From Mucor racemosus (lineage: Eukaryota > Mucoromycota > Mucoromycetes > Mucorales > Mucoraceae): a stretch of 64,000 bases of DNA. The notes beneath the pieces were generated by a model. That model was not told where the DNA came from. It saw nothing but the letters and a program-made list of their open reading frames with translations, and searched no databases. This document shows, in pieces, positions 33,771-46,891 of the stretch. The stretch's first letter is position 1, and each line of letters opens with the position of its first letter. The stretch covers positions 1,860,001 through 1,924,000 of the forward strand of contig JAPEHQ010000001.1 in assembly GCA_027405735.1 (NCBI GenBank), in the 5' to 3' direction. A program made the translations under genes and the position numbers.

Positions 33771-34186
33771 AATACAAATAAATTGCTGTGTATTTGCTGA
33801 AAAGGTACCTCAAAAGCACTAAAACTACCAGTATTGCTAAAAAAAGCTTAGATGTGTTGTTTCAGGCCACATGTTATTTCGTTGAAAAGAGACTAATAAA
33901 TAACTCAATATGTATGTACGTATTTATGCCGAAGTATTTTTATCCTTGATTCAATACTATAACACCGCACTAACTCCATAAGAATTCAGTCAGTCGTCAT
34001 TATCTGTCTTTAATGAATTAAAGTAGGCATCTTTTAATTGCTTTTCATTTTCGTACATAGAGGTTCTTCCAGGGCGAATTATTTAATTGAATAATGATTT
34101 TATTGATTGTGTGAGTATATATATGATTGAGAATATAAAGAATATGTTAATGAAAAGTGAATCTAAAGTTTCTAGGTAGTGGTTTT
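33771..34186. other. Spacer downstream of the ABC transporter gene
   Basis: Non-coding 3' region of the minus-strand transporter gene. No supported feature was seen. Confidence 0.5.
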
Positions 34187-37100
34187 TTAAGAGGATTGAT
34201 CTTTTTTAGCTTTAGCAATAGCTAATAAATCATTGTATTCACCAGAGCGAATACACATTTGTTGGAATATACTACCCTCTCTAGTCATCAAATCATAGGG
34301 TGCATCGAATTCCTTGACTTCGCCTTGATCCAAGACTAAAATACGATCATAATCAGCAACAGTGCGAATACGATGAGCAATGCAAAGAAGGGCGGAATCT
34401 ACAAATTCAGTACGAATGGTTTGTTGAATCTTATAATCAGTATCAAAATCGACAGAAGAAGTAGCTTCATCTAAAATAATAAGAGCAGATTTCTTGACAA
34501 GAGCACGAGCCAAAGCAATCAATTGACGTTGACCTTGGGACCAGTTACTACCATTTTCAGTAACTACTGAATCTAATGTAATTTGATCATCTACACTTTG
34601 TTGTTCATTGTTAGCCTCATCAATCAAATGAGAGCGCTTCAATGCTGCCCAGAGTTCAATATCGTTATGTTGATCAAATGGATCCAAATTGCTACGAAGA
34701 GTACCTGAGAAGAGGACAGGGTCTTGAGGAATAATTGTTAAACGAGAACGAAGCACATCGAGACCAATTGTATGAATATCAACACCATCAATCTTGATAC
34801 TACCACTAGTAGGGTCCATGAAACGGAAAATGGAAAGAGCCAATGTTGATTTACCAGAACCTGTACGACCGACAATACCAATTTTTTCACGAGGGTTTAC
34901 CTTGAAAGAAACATTACGAAGAACAGGTGGATTCTCAGGAGCATATTGCATAACCAAGTCTTTAACTTCAATAGAGCCTTGCTCAGGCCAGCTAGGACTA
35001 GGTTCAGTTTCTGCGATTTGGGTAGGAGGCTCTTCTTCAACATCTAAATATTCATGTACACGTTCAATAGCATTCATATTCATTTCATTCAAAGCATATT
35101 GACGAACAACCCACAATACATGGTGAGTAAACATCAAAGAGTAACTAAGAGACAAACCAGCGAGTCCAGGATCAACCCATTCACGACCAAGTACTAAAAC
35201 AAAACCAGTACAGAAACCAACAAAGGCACCGAGGACATCGACACGACAATGAAGCCAACGGTTAGTAGCCCACATCCATAAGAAAGGACGATTGTTACTA
35301 TCAATCTTGTTGTGATTCTCATTAATAAATCTATATTGGGATCCAAAAGCACGAATGGTAGCGACACCATTGACACTTTCATTGAATTGAACATAGATAG
35401 GACTACGACTAACAGAATTCAAACGCTTGAGATCACGAGAGGTTTGAAGATAGTAAGAACCAATAGCAAAGAACATGATGGCAATAACGATACCAGGGAT
35501 CAAGAAAGCGGGTGTAACAGTAGATACTAACATGATGACACATAATGTAGCAACAATAGAATACAACAAAAATGAAAGAGCAGGTGCAGTTTCTTGATCA
35601 ATAGTAGCTAAATCACTAGAGAATCTGTTGACAATTCTTCCCAAAGGAGTGATATCGTAAAAACGAACCTTGGCACGCAAGATACGGTCTAATAACTCAC
35701 TGTGAATACGACGAGATGCCTTCAACGAACCAGTAAAGAGAATGAATGTACGAAGAGAAGTCATGATCAATGCAACGACACCCATCAAAAAGTAAACAGT
35801 TAAATAGTATTTAACATCGACAGGATGATTAGGATTCTTTAAAGAATCAATAGCATTATAGATAGGTGCAGTGTAAATATTCATCAAATTGGATTGACCC
35901 AAGATTGAGAAAGCAGAATTGTGAGCAGAGAAAGCACCAACGGTTGTGGTATCATTGCTATGAACTTCACGTCCATAAGCAGCAGACCAGACCTTGATCC
36001 AATAATCTTGAGCCAAGACACAAGCTTGAGCACCACCGAAAAGAATAAGAACAAGGAACCAAAACTTGACACCTCCAGAAGCATTGATATAAGTTTTATA
36101 GACATTCCAAGAAACACCGCCTTCAGCACGTTCTTCATCTTGAGTCAATTTACCGCCGCTACCAGTCTTCTTGTTGAGATTCTTAGGTACAACAGGAATA
36201 GGGCCTTCAACAGCAGCTTCTTCAGCAGTAACAACCTCTGCTTCTTCAGCTTGAGAAAGTTCTTCACCGAGAACACCAGATTTTAATAAAGCCTTGGGAG
36301 AACCAGCATCAACAACTTCACCATCCTTTAATGCGACGATATAATCAGCACCAGGAAGACATAAACCGACATGATGAGTAACCAAAATAATAGTACGATG
36401 CTTCATCAATTCACCAGTTAAACAATGTTCATATAAATGTTTAGCAGTGTGAGCATCAACAGCACTAAGACAATCATCCAAAATAACAGTATCAGCTTGA
36501 GAATAAACAGCACGAGCAATAGCAACTCTTTGCTTTTGACCACCACTCAATGTGATACCCTTCTCACCAACTTCTGTAGCATCTCCAAATTCCAAAATAT
36601 CCAAATCACGAGTCAATGCAGTCATGTACAAAACAGCTTCATAGCGATCCTCGTCAAATGGCAAACCAAACAAAATGTTATCACGAATACTGCAGTTTTG
36701 CAACCATGCAGTTTGTGCGACATACGCAATACCTGATACAGCACCTCCAAGAGTGCTAAATTTGTTGGGAATAATACGAGGTAAAATAGCATGTCCAGAG
36801 AGACAGAAAGTTTCACCTAATAAACTAGCCAACAATGTAGTTTTACCAGAGCCGGTGGGACCACATACAATAGAAAGTTTACCGACAGGGAAACTCAAGT
36901 TAAGATTTTTGATAGATGGCTTATTGTAGCTATCACTATGACTATCCCAACTAAAAGTAGCATTTTCTACAAAACCAAGAGTGACACCATGGCTAGCAGC
37001 TTCAGAATTTCTTTGAGAAGGTAACTCAACTTCATCTTCATCCAAAAACTTTTCCACACGCTTGACAGATACATTGGCTTGAATAAGGAATGACATCAAG

Positions 37101-39159
37101 AGAGGGAATTCATCGAGAGCGCTACGGAAAGTATTGAATAAAGCTAAAGCAGTGAAAGCAACTGATGCAGTTAAAGCGTTTTCTTGGGTATAAACGTAGA
37201 AAGTGGTAACCATGATCAAGATAGGGATGAAAAACCATGCATTTACCATCCACATGAACATCATTAAACGAGATTTAATGGCACCTAATTCATTATCTCT
37301 TGCTTTGATAATACGCTTTTTGAACTCACTTTCCCAAGCAAAGAACTTGACAATACGAATAGCAGACAAAAGTTCATTCATCAATTTAAGGCGCTTATCA
37401 GTAGCAGACATGACAGATTCATGCAATTTCTCGAATTGAGTACCAACGTAGTATGTTATAGGTTGACAACAAATCATGACAAGAACACCCCAAAGAGCAG
37501 CATTACCCAAAAGCTTATACAAACTCCAAATACTAAGCACAATTTGAAGAGGATAACTGTAAACATAGAAAATATAGGCGGCGATTTCGGCTACCTTTTG
37601 AGCATCGACAGACAACAAATTGTTGACATTACTCTTGGTATCCTTCTTATCCTTTTCATCAACACCTTCAACAGCAGTATCGGAAGAACCACTTTCATCA
37701 CGACGACGAAGAGATTTAGAGAACACTTCACCAATGATAATAGATTGAATACGAATACCAATAGTACGACCAATGTAAAGGCCTTGTTGAAGCAACAAGG
37801 ATTGAGCAGAATTAGTGATAAATAAGCCAAATACATACAAGAAAGCGGTATTGACTGGTTCACCCTTGGGATCTTCAATATACTTGATAATCAAGTTTAA
37901 AAAGAATGGGGGACCAAAGATCAAAACTGACCAAGCTAAACAGTACAAGGTTTGGAAAACCAATGGCCAACGGAAAGTTTTGATAATGGTAGTAGCAATG
38001 TTGGTAGAAGTCTTGTGTTTGTTGTAATCATTCAAGGTGTATTTAGCTCTGTTGTTGGGTGGTAATTCAAGCAAATCCTCATCATCCAATGTACGACTAT
38101 AACCTTCCTTCATCATAACATTAACCCAGCTGAACATGAATTGAGAGTATAAAGAAGCCCAATTCTCACCAGACATAACTCTGCCCTGAAATTGTAGATA
38201 TAAAAATCAGATAAAGTTAATATTTCAATATATATAAACGCACCTCTTCAGTGATTACTGGCTTTGTAGGAGCCAAACGAGTTTCATTAATAATGATGAT
38301 GATCAATAAAAGATCAATGATACCAGTCCAGAAAGATAGCGAATATCCCATACCTGCATCTGAACCCAAAATATAATATGATCTAAAGTCAATGATAGTG
38401 ACAAACAAATCAATCAAATATAACAAGTTTAGTTGATCACAGATTTTGTTGGCCAATTTGTTGGGTGTAGCTGACAAGTAAATTGTTGCAACTGATAACA
38501 TAAATGAGTAGGCCTACGTAACCAACAATCAATTACACTGGTAAAATTTCTATATAGATCACCAGACTTACCCAAAATACAATACGAATTCCAAAAGCAT
38601 GTAAAATATCAGACTTGTTTCCTTCATTGGGAGAATATTGATACTTGTGCTCTATAACCTTTTGCATGGCAGATGCAAATAAACCCAATTGAACCAAAGA
38701 AAGGATCAATCTAGACCAATTAAATATAGTCCAACGAGAAGATTTGATTTCAACATCTATGGTGATTGTACTATCAGATGCATCATCGTTTGTTGATACA
38801 GTTCCAGCAGTTGCTGTTGGTATTGTTGAACCATAGCTGTGATTTGCAGTAGTTTTTAAAAGAGGTGTATAACCCGAAGATTGCGATTTGTAATATTTTA
38901 TAGTAGCCTTGGTAATGATAATCAATGACCAAAATAAAACCATCAGGGGAAATGCGCTATCAATGACACTTTTTATTGCTGTTAGTTTTTCCTTCTCTCC
39001 TTTTTTAATCACATTTCTACTTACTTTTCCCTAAAACATGGAACAAAATCACTGTTTATCCACGGTTGCTATGACAACGGAATTGAAATTTAGATTTTAC
39101 AATTGAATTGGTTGATGGATTTTACTACTTACAGATAAACTACAATGATCTTTTACCAT
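34187..39159 (-). CDS. ABCC (MRP/Ycf1-type) ABC transporter with TMD0
   Basis: Four exons: 39159-39133, 39030-38572, 38513-38244, 38185-34187 (1,584 residues). The first exon is nine codons and joins MVKDHCSLS to GKVSRN, a typical ABCC N-terminus. About 250 residues of hydrophobic TMD0 precede TMD1. NBD1 (Walker A GPTGSGKTTLL near residue 693) has signature LSGGQKQRVAIARA and Walker B TVILDDCLSAVD. In TMD2 the LGRIVNRFSSD segment is visible. NBD2 (Walker A GRTGSGKST near 1357) has a variant signature WSQGQRQLIALARA and Walker B ALIILDEATSSVD, as in MRPs, where site 1 is degenerate (Asp instead of Glu in NBD1). Family members export glutathione, glucuronide or metal conjugates, often into the vacuole. 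The exact substrate is unknown. Confidence 0.95.
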
Positions 39160-39960
39160 ATTTCTTGATATATATAAAAAAAAAAGAAAAAAAAAAGATT
39201 TATAGATGAAGAAGATTTACGAAAAAAAAAATAGATCCTTTTAAATAATCTGCGAATTTAACTAGAGACAAAAATATTTTTTATCCATGGTTACATTTTA
39301 TAACCAGTTTTGATCGTTTTTTCCCTTTCAGGATTACATTTTCTTAAAAGCGGTGTTCGGTCAAAATTGATCATTTTTTTAAGGTTGTTTATTTGTTTTA
39401 TTTAATTCTTTGAGCTACAAACAATGAATGCATTGGCCTTTTTATCATTAATACCAATCTGATGACTAGTTAAGCAGTTATTTACTGCGGCATGCTTGTA
39501 ACATAGCGCTATATTGGAAAAAGGGGTATATCAACTGACTCTAAAAAGACAAGAGACAAAAAACAAATAAAAAGATCAATTACATTTTGTATAGGTTCAT
39601 CTATCTTTTTGTGATACAATCATAATAATCATTTTATTAAGGCAAATACTGCGTACTTGTTGATTTGATTAATGTATGATTTATGCTTTTATGTATATCA
39701 TACAGTATCTCCTTCTCGAAATTGAGTTGGTCAAGGTCAAAACACTTTTATTTATTTCTTTATAGTGGTAAAGACAGATAATTTTATCAGACTGAATGTT
39801 TTTTTTTCAGTCTTTGAATGCCTTAAACATTGATGAAAATTCTGAAGATGTTCTAGGGGAGCAGTTTTGTAGTGTTGCCTCTGTCAACGGAAATATTTAA
39901 CTGTTGCATGTAATTGCCAACTCACTATTTATTTGAAGATTCAGGTATACAATAAAAAAT
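39160..39960. other. Spacer and probable promoter of the ABC transporter
   Basis: AT-rich, with poly-A blocks at 39,176-39,230. No gene was recognised. Confidence 0.5.
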
Positions 39961-40254
39961 CTATGGGTTTTCTTTTGGAGAAAAAACGATATCCTCCCAG
40001 GAGCAATCCAAATACTTATCGCTATCATCAAAAGCAGTAATAGCATCATCAATATTTTGCATTATTCTTGTTTTTCTTTCCTGAATCGACTATTCTTCGA
40101 AAGACAATGACGAGCTTGAACTAGATTGGGAGGAGTGTGGTGAATCATCTCGATAACATGTGTCAGGAGTCAGCGAGGAGGAAAGAAATGTTAAATTGTC
40201 TTCTTTGGCAACGTCAGCCATGAGCTTGATGATTTCAAAGCTCTTGATTATCAT
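39961..40254 (-). pseudogene. Small acidic Ser-rich reading frame interrupted by one TAG
   Basis: On the minus strand an ATG at 40254 (or in-frame at 40221) opens a frame that stays clean for 98 codons except for a single TAG at 40092-40090, and ends with TAG at 39963-39961. The part before the TAG is Ser-rich (SSSLTPDTCYRDDSPHSS) and ends SLSFEE. The part after is acidic (QNIDDAITAFDDSDKYL, then DCSWEDIVFSPKENP). Both halves have protein-like composition unlike the surrounding AT-rich spacer. It could be a recently broken gene, a sequencing error, a stop read-through, or two exons with a splice I did not identify. I do not recognise the product. Confidence 0.45.
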
Positions 40255-42374
40255 TCTCGGTCAAGGCATAAATAGAAAAGAATAAATAGTTAAGAAATGT
40301 ATTTCATACAGGAGTATACACGATCAATAAGTGGTTGGGTATATCAACAGGGAGTATTAATCAATGGCTCTAAAAAAAAGTCTGAAAGCTGAGGCATTCC
40401 CTCATTTAAGGTGAAGGTCTACTCCCAGACACATGCAAAGATAATGCCTCCCGAATAGTTTCCACACAAATGAGATACCTATGCAGTGAGGGAAAAACGA
40501 TACACGACCGCTATATACAACTTATAAAGGCAAGTGGTCCGTCATTCTTCCAGACATATATTTTTTCATTTTTACCTTCGTATATTTGCTTCTTCACTAT
40601 CTTCACTATCATGTTCTAAATAAATTATAATAGAAGCAAGGAATATCATTAGAAAACACGCAGCTTGAGAGGCAATTCAGTTAGACTAAACCATAGACTC
40701 ATTACTTACAAGCATTATCATGATTAACTATTTGTTGGAGAAAAATGATGAATTTTTGTCTTCTAAAACCCACATATAAAAGTTTTTAAAGACGTAAGCC
40801 AAAATTGCGGCTAGATTTTTCTATCGTAGACCTTTCTGCTGTAGCTAAACATGTTGAAGCAAACATTTGAAGAAGATAAGTCAACGAAGCAATAACTGGA
40901 AGAAGATGTAAGATAAAAGGCTTCTGAACCATCTATTTTTGCAGTTGAATTTGACACTCTAAGATGAGAGTAGAAATACTGTATTACAATTATGATAACA
41001 GATCTTGAGGGGATACAAACTTAAAACATAGTTCGCACACTAAATTTACGGTTACCATCATAAATCAAATTTTTAAGTTTATACACAGATCAAAAATAAT
41101 TAGGTTTACCGTCTGGTATTTTCCTTTCAATAATCCAATGAACTTCTTTATAATAATAACAAGGTTTTTATTGAAATTTTTGGAGATTGAGATTTACTTC
41201 AAACTGTCACTTCTGATGATGACTAATTTAAAAGAACATTTAGAATGATCCCTGTCTGTCTGAGCCATCATGGTACACACAATTTTGACTTTGCATACAG
41301 TTCGATTTTTCTTTCTTGATTATTATTGTTCTAATCTTCATTCAAAACAGACGAACTCACATATCACAAAATATATATTTTGGAGGATATTACAGGTTTA
41401 AATATATAAAAATATAGAGTTTCAGTTTTCTTAATTAGACATGTAACACACTATATATGATTGCATTCTATTTATGTCAAAATTCGTGTACCTGCCGAAT
41501 ATGACATTTGAGAAATGTTTCAATTTCTAATAAAATATTGAGAAGTTTTCATGAAAAGCTTTGGAAAAAAATATTCATGTATATAAAAGATTCTATTATT
41601 TGATTTGGCGCAAGATTTTTTAGTTTACCAACATATTAATTAGTTAAATGAATCCTTGAAATATTAAAATGGGTAAAAACATGCAGAATGGACAGAAGGT
41701 AGAATAAGCGGAGTTTTAAACATGATATTGGAATTTTTCAGGTTTTGAATACTCCACCTTTAAAAGTCGAAGCGTACGATTATGTAGCTAGAAATTGCGA
41801 AACAAAAAATATAAAAATGTAATTAAGATATTGAAAAACATTATTAAAAAACTAAAATTTAATTATATTAAAAAATGGGCGAAAATAAACCCTTTGAAGA
41901 CAAGAAAAACAGAAAATCTTACATTTTGTACTTGTTCAGGATGTAATATATATTAGAAAATAAAGTAGTTCGAAGTATTGTATGATTTGCAACAATTGCT
42001 TATTATACAACTCTCATATCACAATCAGAAACTGGCACTATAAAGTATACAAAAGAAAAAAAGCAGTTGATATACCATCAAAATGAAAGGGTTTCATCCA
42101 AATCCAGCGATATCAGTTTTTAGAATTGCCATAGCAATAAACTATTTGAATTGAAGCAAGCTTTGTGCTTGTCGCTTGTAAATTTTCTCAAAGAAGTAGG
42201 TCTTCTTTATGCAACATTTGAGCAACAATAGGTACGGATACAGTAGCCTTTCAGATCACAAAGGTCACAACAAAGGTCACATACTTTTTGATTTTTGCAA
42301 AAAAAAAATATGAAAATATTTGCTCTCGAATCTTGTCATTTGGATAATCAAACACATTATAACATACATACAAC
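40255..42374. other. Long spacer upstream of IPI1
   Basis: About 2.1 kb, AT-rich with short direct A/T runs. No supported gene, RNA or repeat copy was found. The right end is the IPI1 promoter. Confidence 0.5.
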
Positions 42375-44933
42375 ATGCCTAACGCAAGAAAGAAGAAAGC
42401 CGCCAAGATGGAGGACTTCAAAGTAACTAAAAAAAAAAAGCATGTATTCATTATGAAAATTTCATTAACATTGCATTCCATTTTTAGAAAAAGAAGCTCA
42501 AGGTAGGCAAGCAAAAAACTGTGCCAGATAATTTCACAGACACATCCTTCAAATCAAAAAGTAAAACATTGAAAGACTGAAGTACTATCATGAGCATTTT
42601 TTAACATATTTTCTATAGGCATTTCTCTTCCTAATCAAAGTATCAACGAAGATAAATCGCATGAAATTACTACCAGCAGAAATTTGACATTGGCCGATCT
42701 TGTCGTTCAGTTGAAGCATTACAATTCTGGAGTAAAGAAAGGTTAGATTTTTTTTTTTTTAAAAAAAAAAGAGGAAATTTATATATACAACTTACTAATT
42801 CGGATTATAATTGTGAAATTACAGAGGCATTATCGGGTTTAACAGACATTTGCAGCAGCCATCCTGCGCTTTTAGTCTCCTCATTAGGTCTTGTTGTTAA
42901 CGGTGTTCTCAAATTGTTTGTTGATGATGATAGAGATGTAAGAAAGGCAACTTTAAATTATCTTAAAAGCACATTTGTCGATATCGATCGAGTAGAATTA
43001 CAACCATTTATGCCACTTTTGATCATCTATACCTGTTCAGCCATGACACATATTTTTGAGGATGTACGATTAGATGCTGTCAAACTTATGGATTTGTGGA
43101 TCCAAATAGCACCAGATGTCATCGTCTCAAAGTTTTGGAATCGTGTAACCGGAAACTACATGAGTCTTTTGACTGTAGACTCCAACAGTATCAATAATAA
43201 CACTACCACAACAACTACAGGCGCTACAACAACTGCAAGCGTAAAGGCAGCAGTATCTAAATCACATTTACATATTCACAAGAACAAATTAGGTCTGTTC
43301 ACTAGCTTATCTAAATTTTTGGAGGCTGGCCTTTCAGAGCATGATAGAGATAATTATTGGTTTTTATTGAATTACTTGGATAATAAGCATGCTAGAGGTG
43401 CTTTCAAGACTAAAATGTCACAATATCATACTATAGATACATCTAAAGTAGCTGTATGGGATAGCAAACATAAAAATCAATTTACACCTGCTCATGCTAT
43501 GGTAGCATCAGTAGCTCTCTATCTGTCAGAAGGCGCTAAACTGGCTACATACTCTCAATTACATTTGTTTGAATCCTCAGGACCTAAAAATCATAGTGGT
43601 GGTGCAGCAACTGCAAGCAGTGGTGGACAAACAGCTACTTCCGAGATTAATAATAGTGAATTCAGCGCAGAAGAAAGATTAAACAATATCAAGGTAAATT
43701 AACTATTCATTTTTTGTAAAGTATATGCGTATTTACCATCTTTATTTTAGCAATTGATTGAAACCTTTCAACCAATTTTAGTTGCTTCTTGGTTAGAAGC
43801 AGCACCTTCAGTTTTCATTTCTATCAGTACAATCTCCATGACACCTGCTCTTGAACTTTTACATGAGATTCTTAAACTTTCTTTGGTCTTATGGCGTGCA
43901 ATGGTTGGATCCGAGATTATCAGTACACTTTCAAGAGACTGGTTAAATACACAATTGCAATCTTTATTGAAGCATTTCACTGTTTACTTTCCATACGGTG
44001 CCGATTCATTTGGTAATCGTGGATCTAAAGTAGACGATATGTTGCAAGAAATGAACATCATGCTCTGTGAATTAACTTCTTTATACTTGTTGGCAAGAAC
44101 TATGCAATCCAACAATGTATCTCAACTCAAATTATCAGAACGTCAATTGAAGCGTAGAAAGTTGGCAATGGAAGAAGAACAAGATGATCAATTGCCAGAA
44201 TGGGCAGAGACAGTGGTGGGCCATGTTTTGGGTGTGTTGGGATTAGATGCTGATGGTAATTCGGTCAGCACAAACTCAAGCTTTAGAACTGAAAATTTGG
44301 TTTCTTTATTACCTGCTATTTGGGGTTTCTTGAATTGTTTAAATTATGAAGAGAGTATAACCATGTTTAAAGCTGCATTGAGCTATTATCATGCCTGCCA
44401 ACCAAATTCATCATCAAAAAGAGTAATGCTTGATTTCATTACTCGTGCTTATATGGTAAATATATGCTTGTAAGCGTTATATTTCAAGATGACTGATTTG
44501 TATGCATATATTTATATATATTTAGATTCAATCAACACCAAGTTATAATGGCCAATTTATTATCACAAAACATTCAGAATTAGCGAATATGCTGAAAGAA
44601 TGGTTTTTAAGTTTGCCCAAGGTTCTTTGGCAATTACGAGCAAATCATGTTGAAACTAGCAGATCTATTTTAAACATTATGTGTGATGTTGCAAAAAGAA
44701 GCGATCAAGATGTATTTGACATGTCAACACTTTTAGAAGTTGAAACAAAACTTGTGCCCTTCTTTTTCGTAAATCTTGCTAAAGGACCTCTTTTTGGGCC
44801 CTTTAATGAATTACCTGCCGATGTACAACAACGTGCATTGGATTATGTACAATATCTTGATAGTAAATCAGAAAAAATGGCTAATGCCATTCAACAATGT
44901 AGACAAAAAGAAACCAATATTGGATTGTATTAA
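42375..44933 (+). CDS. IPI1: Ipi1/TEX10-like pre-rRNA processing protein
   Basis: Six exons: 42375-42422, 42488-42560, 42619-42741, 42825-43693, 43751-44455, 44526-44933 (741 residues). The N-terminus is Lys-rich (NARKKKAAKMEDFKKKKLKV) followed by TVPDNFTDTSFKSKSISLPNQ, a signature of Ipi1/TEX10, then an Armadillo-like region (LADLVVQLKHYNSGVKKEAL, VRKATLNYLKSTF). Ipi1 works with Rix1 and Ipi3 in maturation of the 60S ribosomal precursor. The protein is much longer than yeast Ipi1 (about 330 residues) and nearer to animal TEX10 in size. It includes a Thr-rich low-complexity linker near 43,195-43,240. Its stop is 21 bases from the end of the convergent BolA-like gene. Confidence 0.9.
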
Positions 44934-44954
44934 TAAAATGGGGTTTTTTTATTA

Positions 44955-45535
44955 TTATTTTTCGAGTTCTGCTTGTGTTTTTGTTTTGAGTGTCAAGGCA
45001 TGTAATCCTTGATTTTGAAGCTCATCAGTTAATAAACCATAAATCAAACGGTGGCGTTGCATCAAAGACTATTAGGTTGTAATGTATTAATATTATGTTT
45101 GCGAGTATCGCGTGAGTTTACTAATAGTTACCTTTCCCTTGAAGTCTTCAGAAACAACAGTGACCCTGAAAAAAAGTCAAAATATTTGAGTTTGAGGTTA
45201 CAAAATTAAGTGATTTGTATCTTACTTGAAATGTGTTTCTTTGTTGGTATTACCCTTCATAGCAGCATGATGAGCATGCAAATGAGATTCATTTACTGCT
45301 TCAAGAATGGTAGGGTTTAAAGCCTCAGTAATCTATTGAAATAAACCATAAATTACAAGGCCTGAAAACAGTGATGATTTATTATTACTTTATTTTCAAT
45401 TGAAATTTGAATGGGTCCTTTCTCCTTGGAAGTCATGAAATCGTTTAAAAAATGGGTTGATTTGGTTGAATGAGAACGGACAAGAGTACGAGAAAAAGCT
45501 GGTTGTAAAGTATAAATTTTGGACAGCAAGGACAT
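44955..45535 (-). CDS. BolA-like protein, probably mitochondrial
   Basis: Four exons: 45535-45389, 45332-45226, 45165-45132, 45068-44955 (133 residues). The N-terminus (SLLSKIYTLQPAFSRTLVRS) is basic and Ser-rich without acids, as in mitochondrial presequences. The BolA domain follows: HLHAHHAAMKGNTNKETHFK, VTVVSEDFKGKSLMQRHRLI and LHALTLKTKTQAE, with the conserved His in LHAL. BolA proteins partner monothiol glutaredoxins in iron-sulfur cluster handling; the presequence suggests a Bol1/BolA1 or Bol3-type role. The 3' end faces that of IPI1 with a 21-base gap. Confidence 0.92.
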
Positions 45536-45852
45536 AATGTAAGAGTATAAACAAAAAGGAAATGAAACAGATGACCCGGCTCCAATTTTATAGATGAGTT
45601 CAAAAAAATTATAATCAAAATAACAATGGCATAGTCCATCTTTCATATAATAAATCTAGTAGTTTTCGGCCAATTTTCTTGAAATAAAAAATACGACATT
45701 GATGCTAACATCTTTGGCAATGACCTCCATGTCCAATTAGCTTTTTATCCTTATCCAAACTTGAGAAAAAATTTCTGAAACATCGAGTGAAAACAAGTTT
45801 TCAAGAATCATAAAAATTAATTATGGAAAGAAAATGCTTTTATTGATATGAT
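45536..45852. other. Promoter region of the BolA-like gene
   Basis: Upstream region of the minus-strand BolA-like gene and 3' region of the L1-domain gene. No gene was seen. Confidence 0.5.
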
Positions 45853-46692
45853 TTATAATTCTTCATCGCTTTTATATTCATCCACATAGTCAGTCTTTGC
45901 ATCATATACTGGTAAACTGGTAGAGTTGGCGGTTTTGATTTGGAATGATCTAATATTATCTTCTCCTCCAGGTATCACTGCGATGATTTTATCGTATGCA
46001 GACATGAAATTCTCAAAAGCAATCGTAGCATCTTGGGCAGTTGTAGCAATACGAATAGCATGGCAAGAGCCAGTATGGAAATTCATATAGGTTGATTTAG
46101 CTGTACGTAAAATCTCTTTTTGTAAGTCTGGTTTGAATAGTTCGATTGGAATTGGTTCTCTTCTTTTCTTGTATACATCTTTTCCTAAAACCTTGTATAG
46201 ATCTGTAATGATTGATTTTTCAGCCATGAGCATATCAAAATCTTGTATTAATTGTTGCTTAGAGTCTGGTGTAGGATACTTTTTCTTTAAATGCTTCAAA
46301 TCGAGCACTTTGTGAACGCCTCGAATCTTTTTTTCTTTGATTAAATCCTTGTACTTTTGTTGGTCTTTTTTGGTGATCAAACAACGATGAACACCGGGTA
46401 TTTGACAGCCATGCTTGAGAACACTGATCATTGTTAATATTTTGTCAGTTTTAAATCTTTTTTTCTTATTCTACTTACATTCTTGTAGGTCTACCTTTTG
46501 TCAATGTCATTTTATTGAAGGTGTTTACCATTAACCAAACAACTTCTTCATCCTTGTCGGCATTTTCTGCTTCATGTTTGTATAAAGCTTTGAAGGCCTT
46601 CTTTGCCTAAAATGAAGGGTTCAATTGCGTTTTCTTTGGTTTTCTCGGAGGAATTGATGTATTACCTTTGTTTGGTCTATTTGTACAGGCAT
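45853..46692 (-). CDS. Ribosomal L1-domain protein (Utp30/Cic1/RSL1D1-like)
   Basis: Three exons: 46692-46666, 46606-46479, 46423-45853 (241 residues). The N-terminus MPVQIDQTKAKKAFKALYKH and the stretch EEVVWLMVNTFNKMTLT match the start of the L1-like ribosome biogenesis proteins. Later segments RCLITKKDQQKYKDLI, DFDMLMAEKSIITDLYKVLG and KDVYKKRREPIPIEL match the L1 fold (the last is the GKxFYxxxxxPIP motif). These proteins assist small or large subunit assembly in the nucleolus. The length is close to Utp30 (about 270) rather than Cic1. It diverges from RPB8, with 199 bases between starts. Confidence 0.87.
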
Positions 46693-46891
46693 GATAATGT
46701 ATTCAATTGACAGGAAGAAGAAAAAAATTGAACAATCTAAGCCTCCATTAGGAAAGATACTCATCATTGAAGTTGAGAAGAACCCTGTGACGTTTTAATT
46801 AGTCAATGAAGAGGTGCTATTCAAGTTGAGAAAGGTTTTTTTATACTCTCTTTTTCTTTAAACCGAAAGACACATTACATAAAAATCTATC

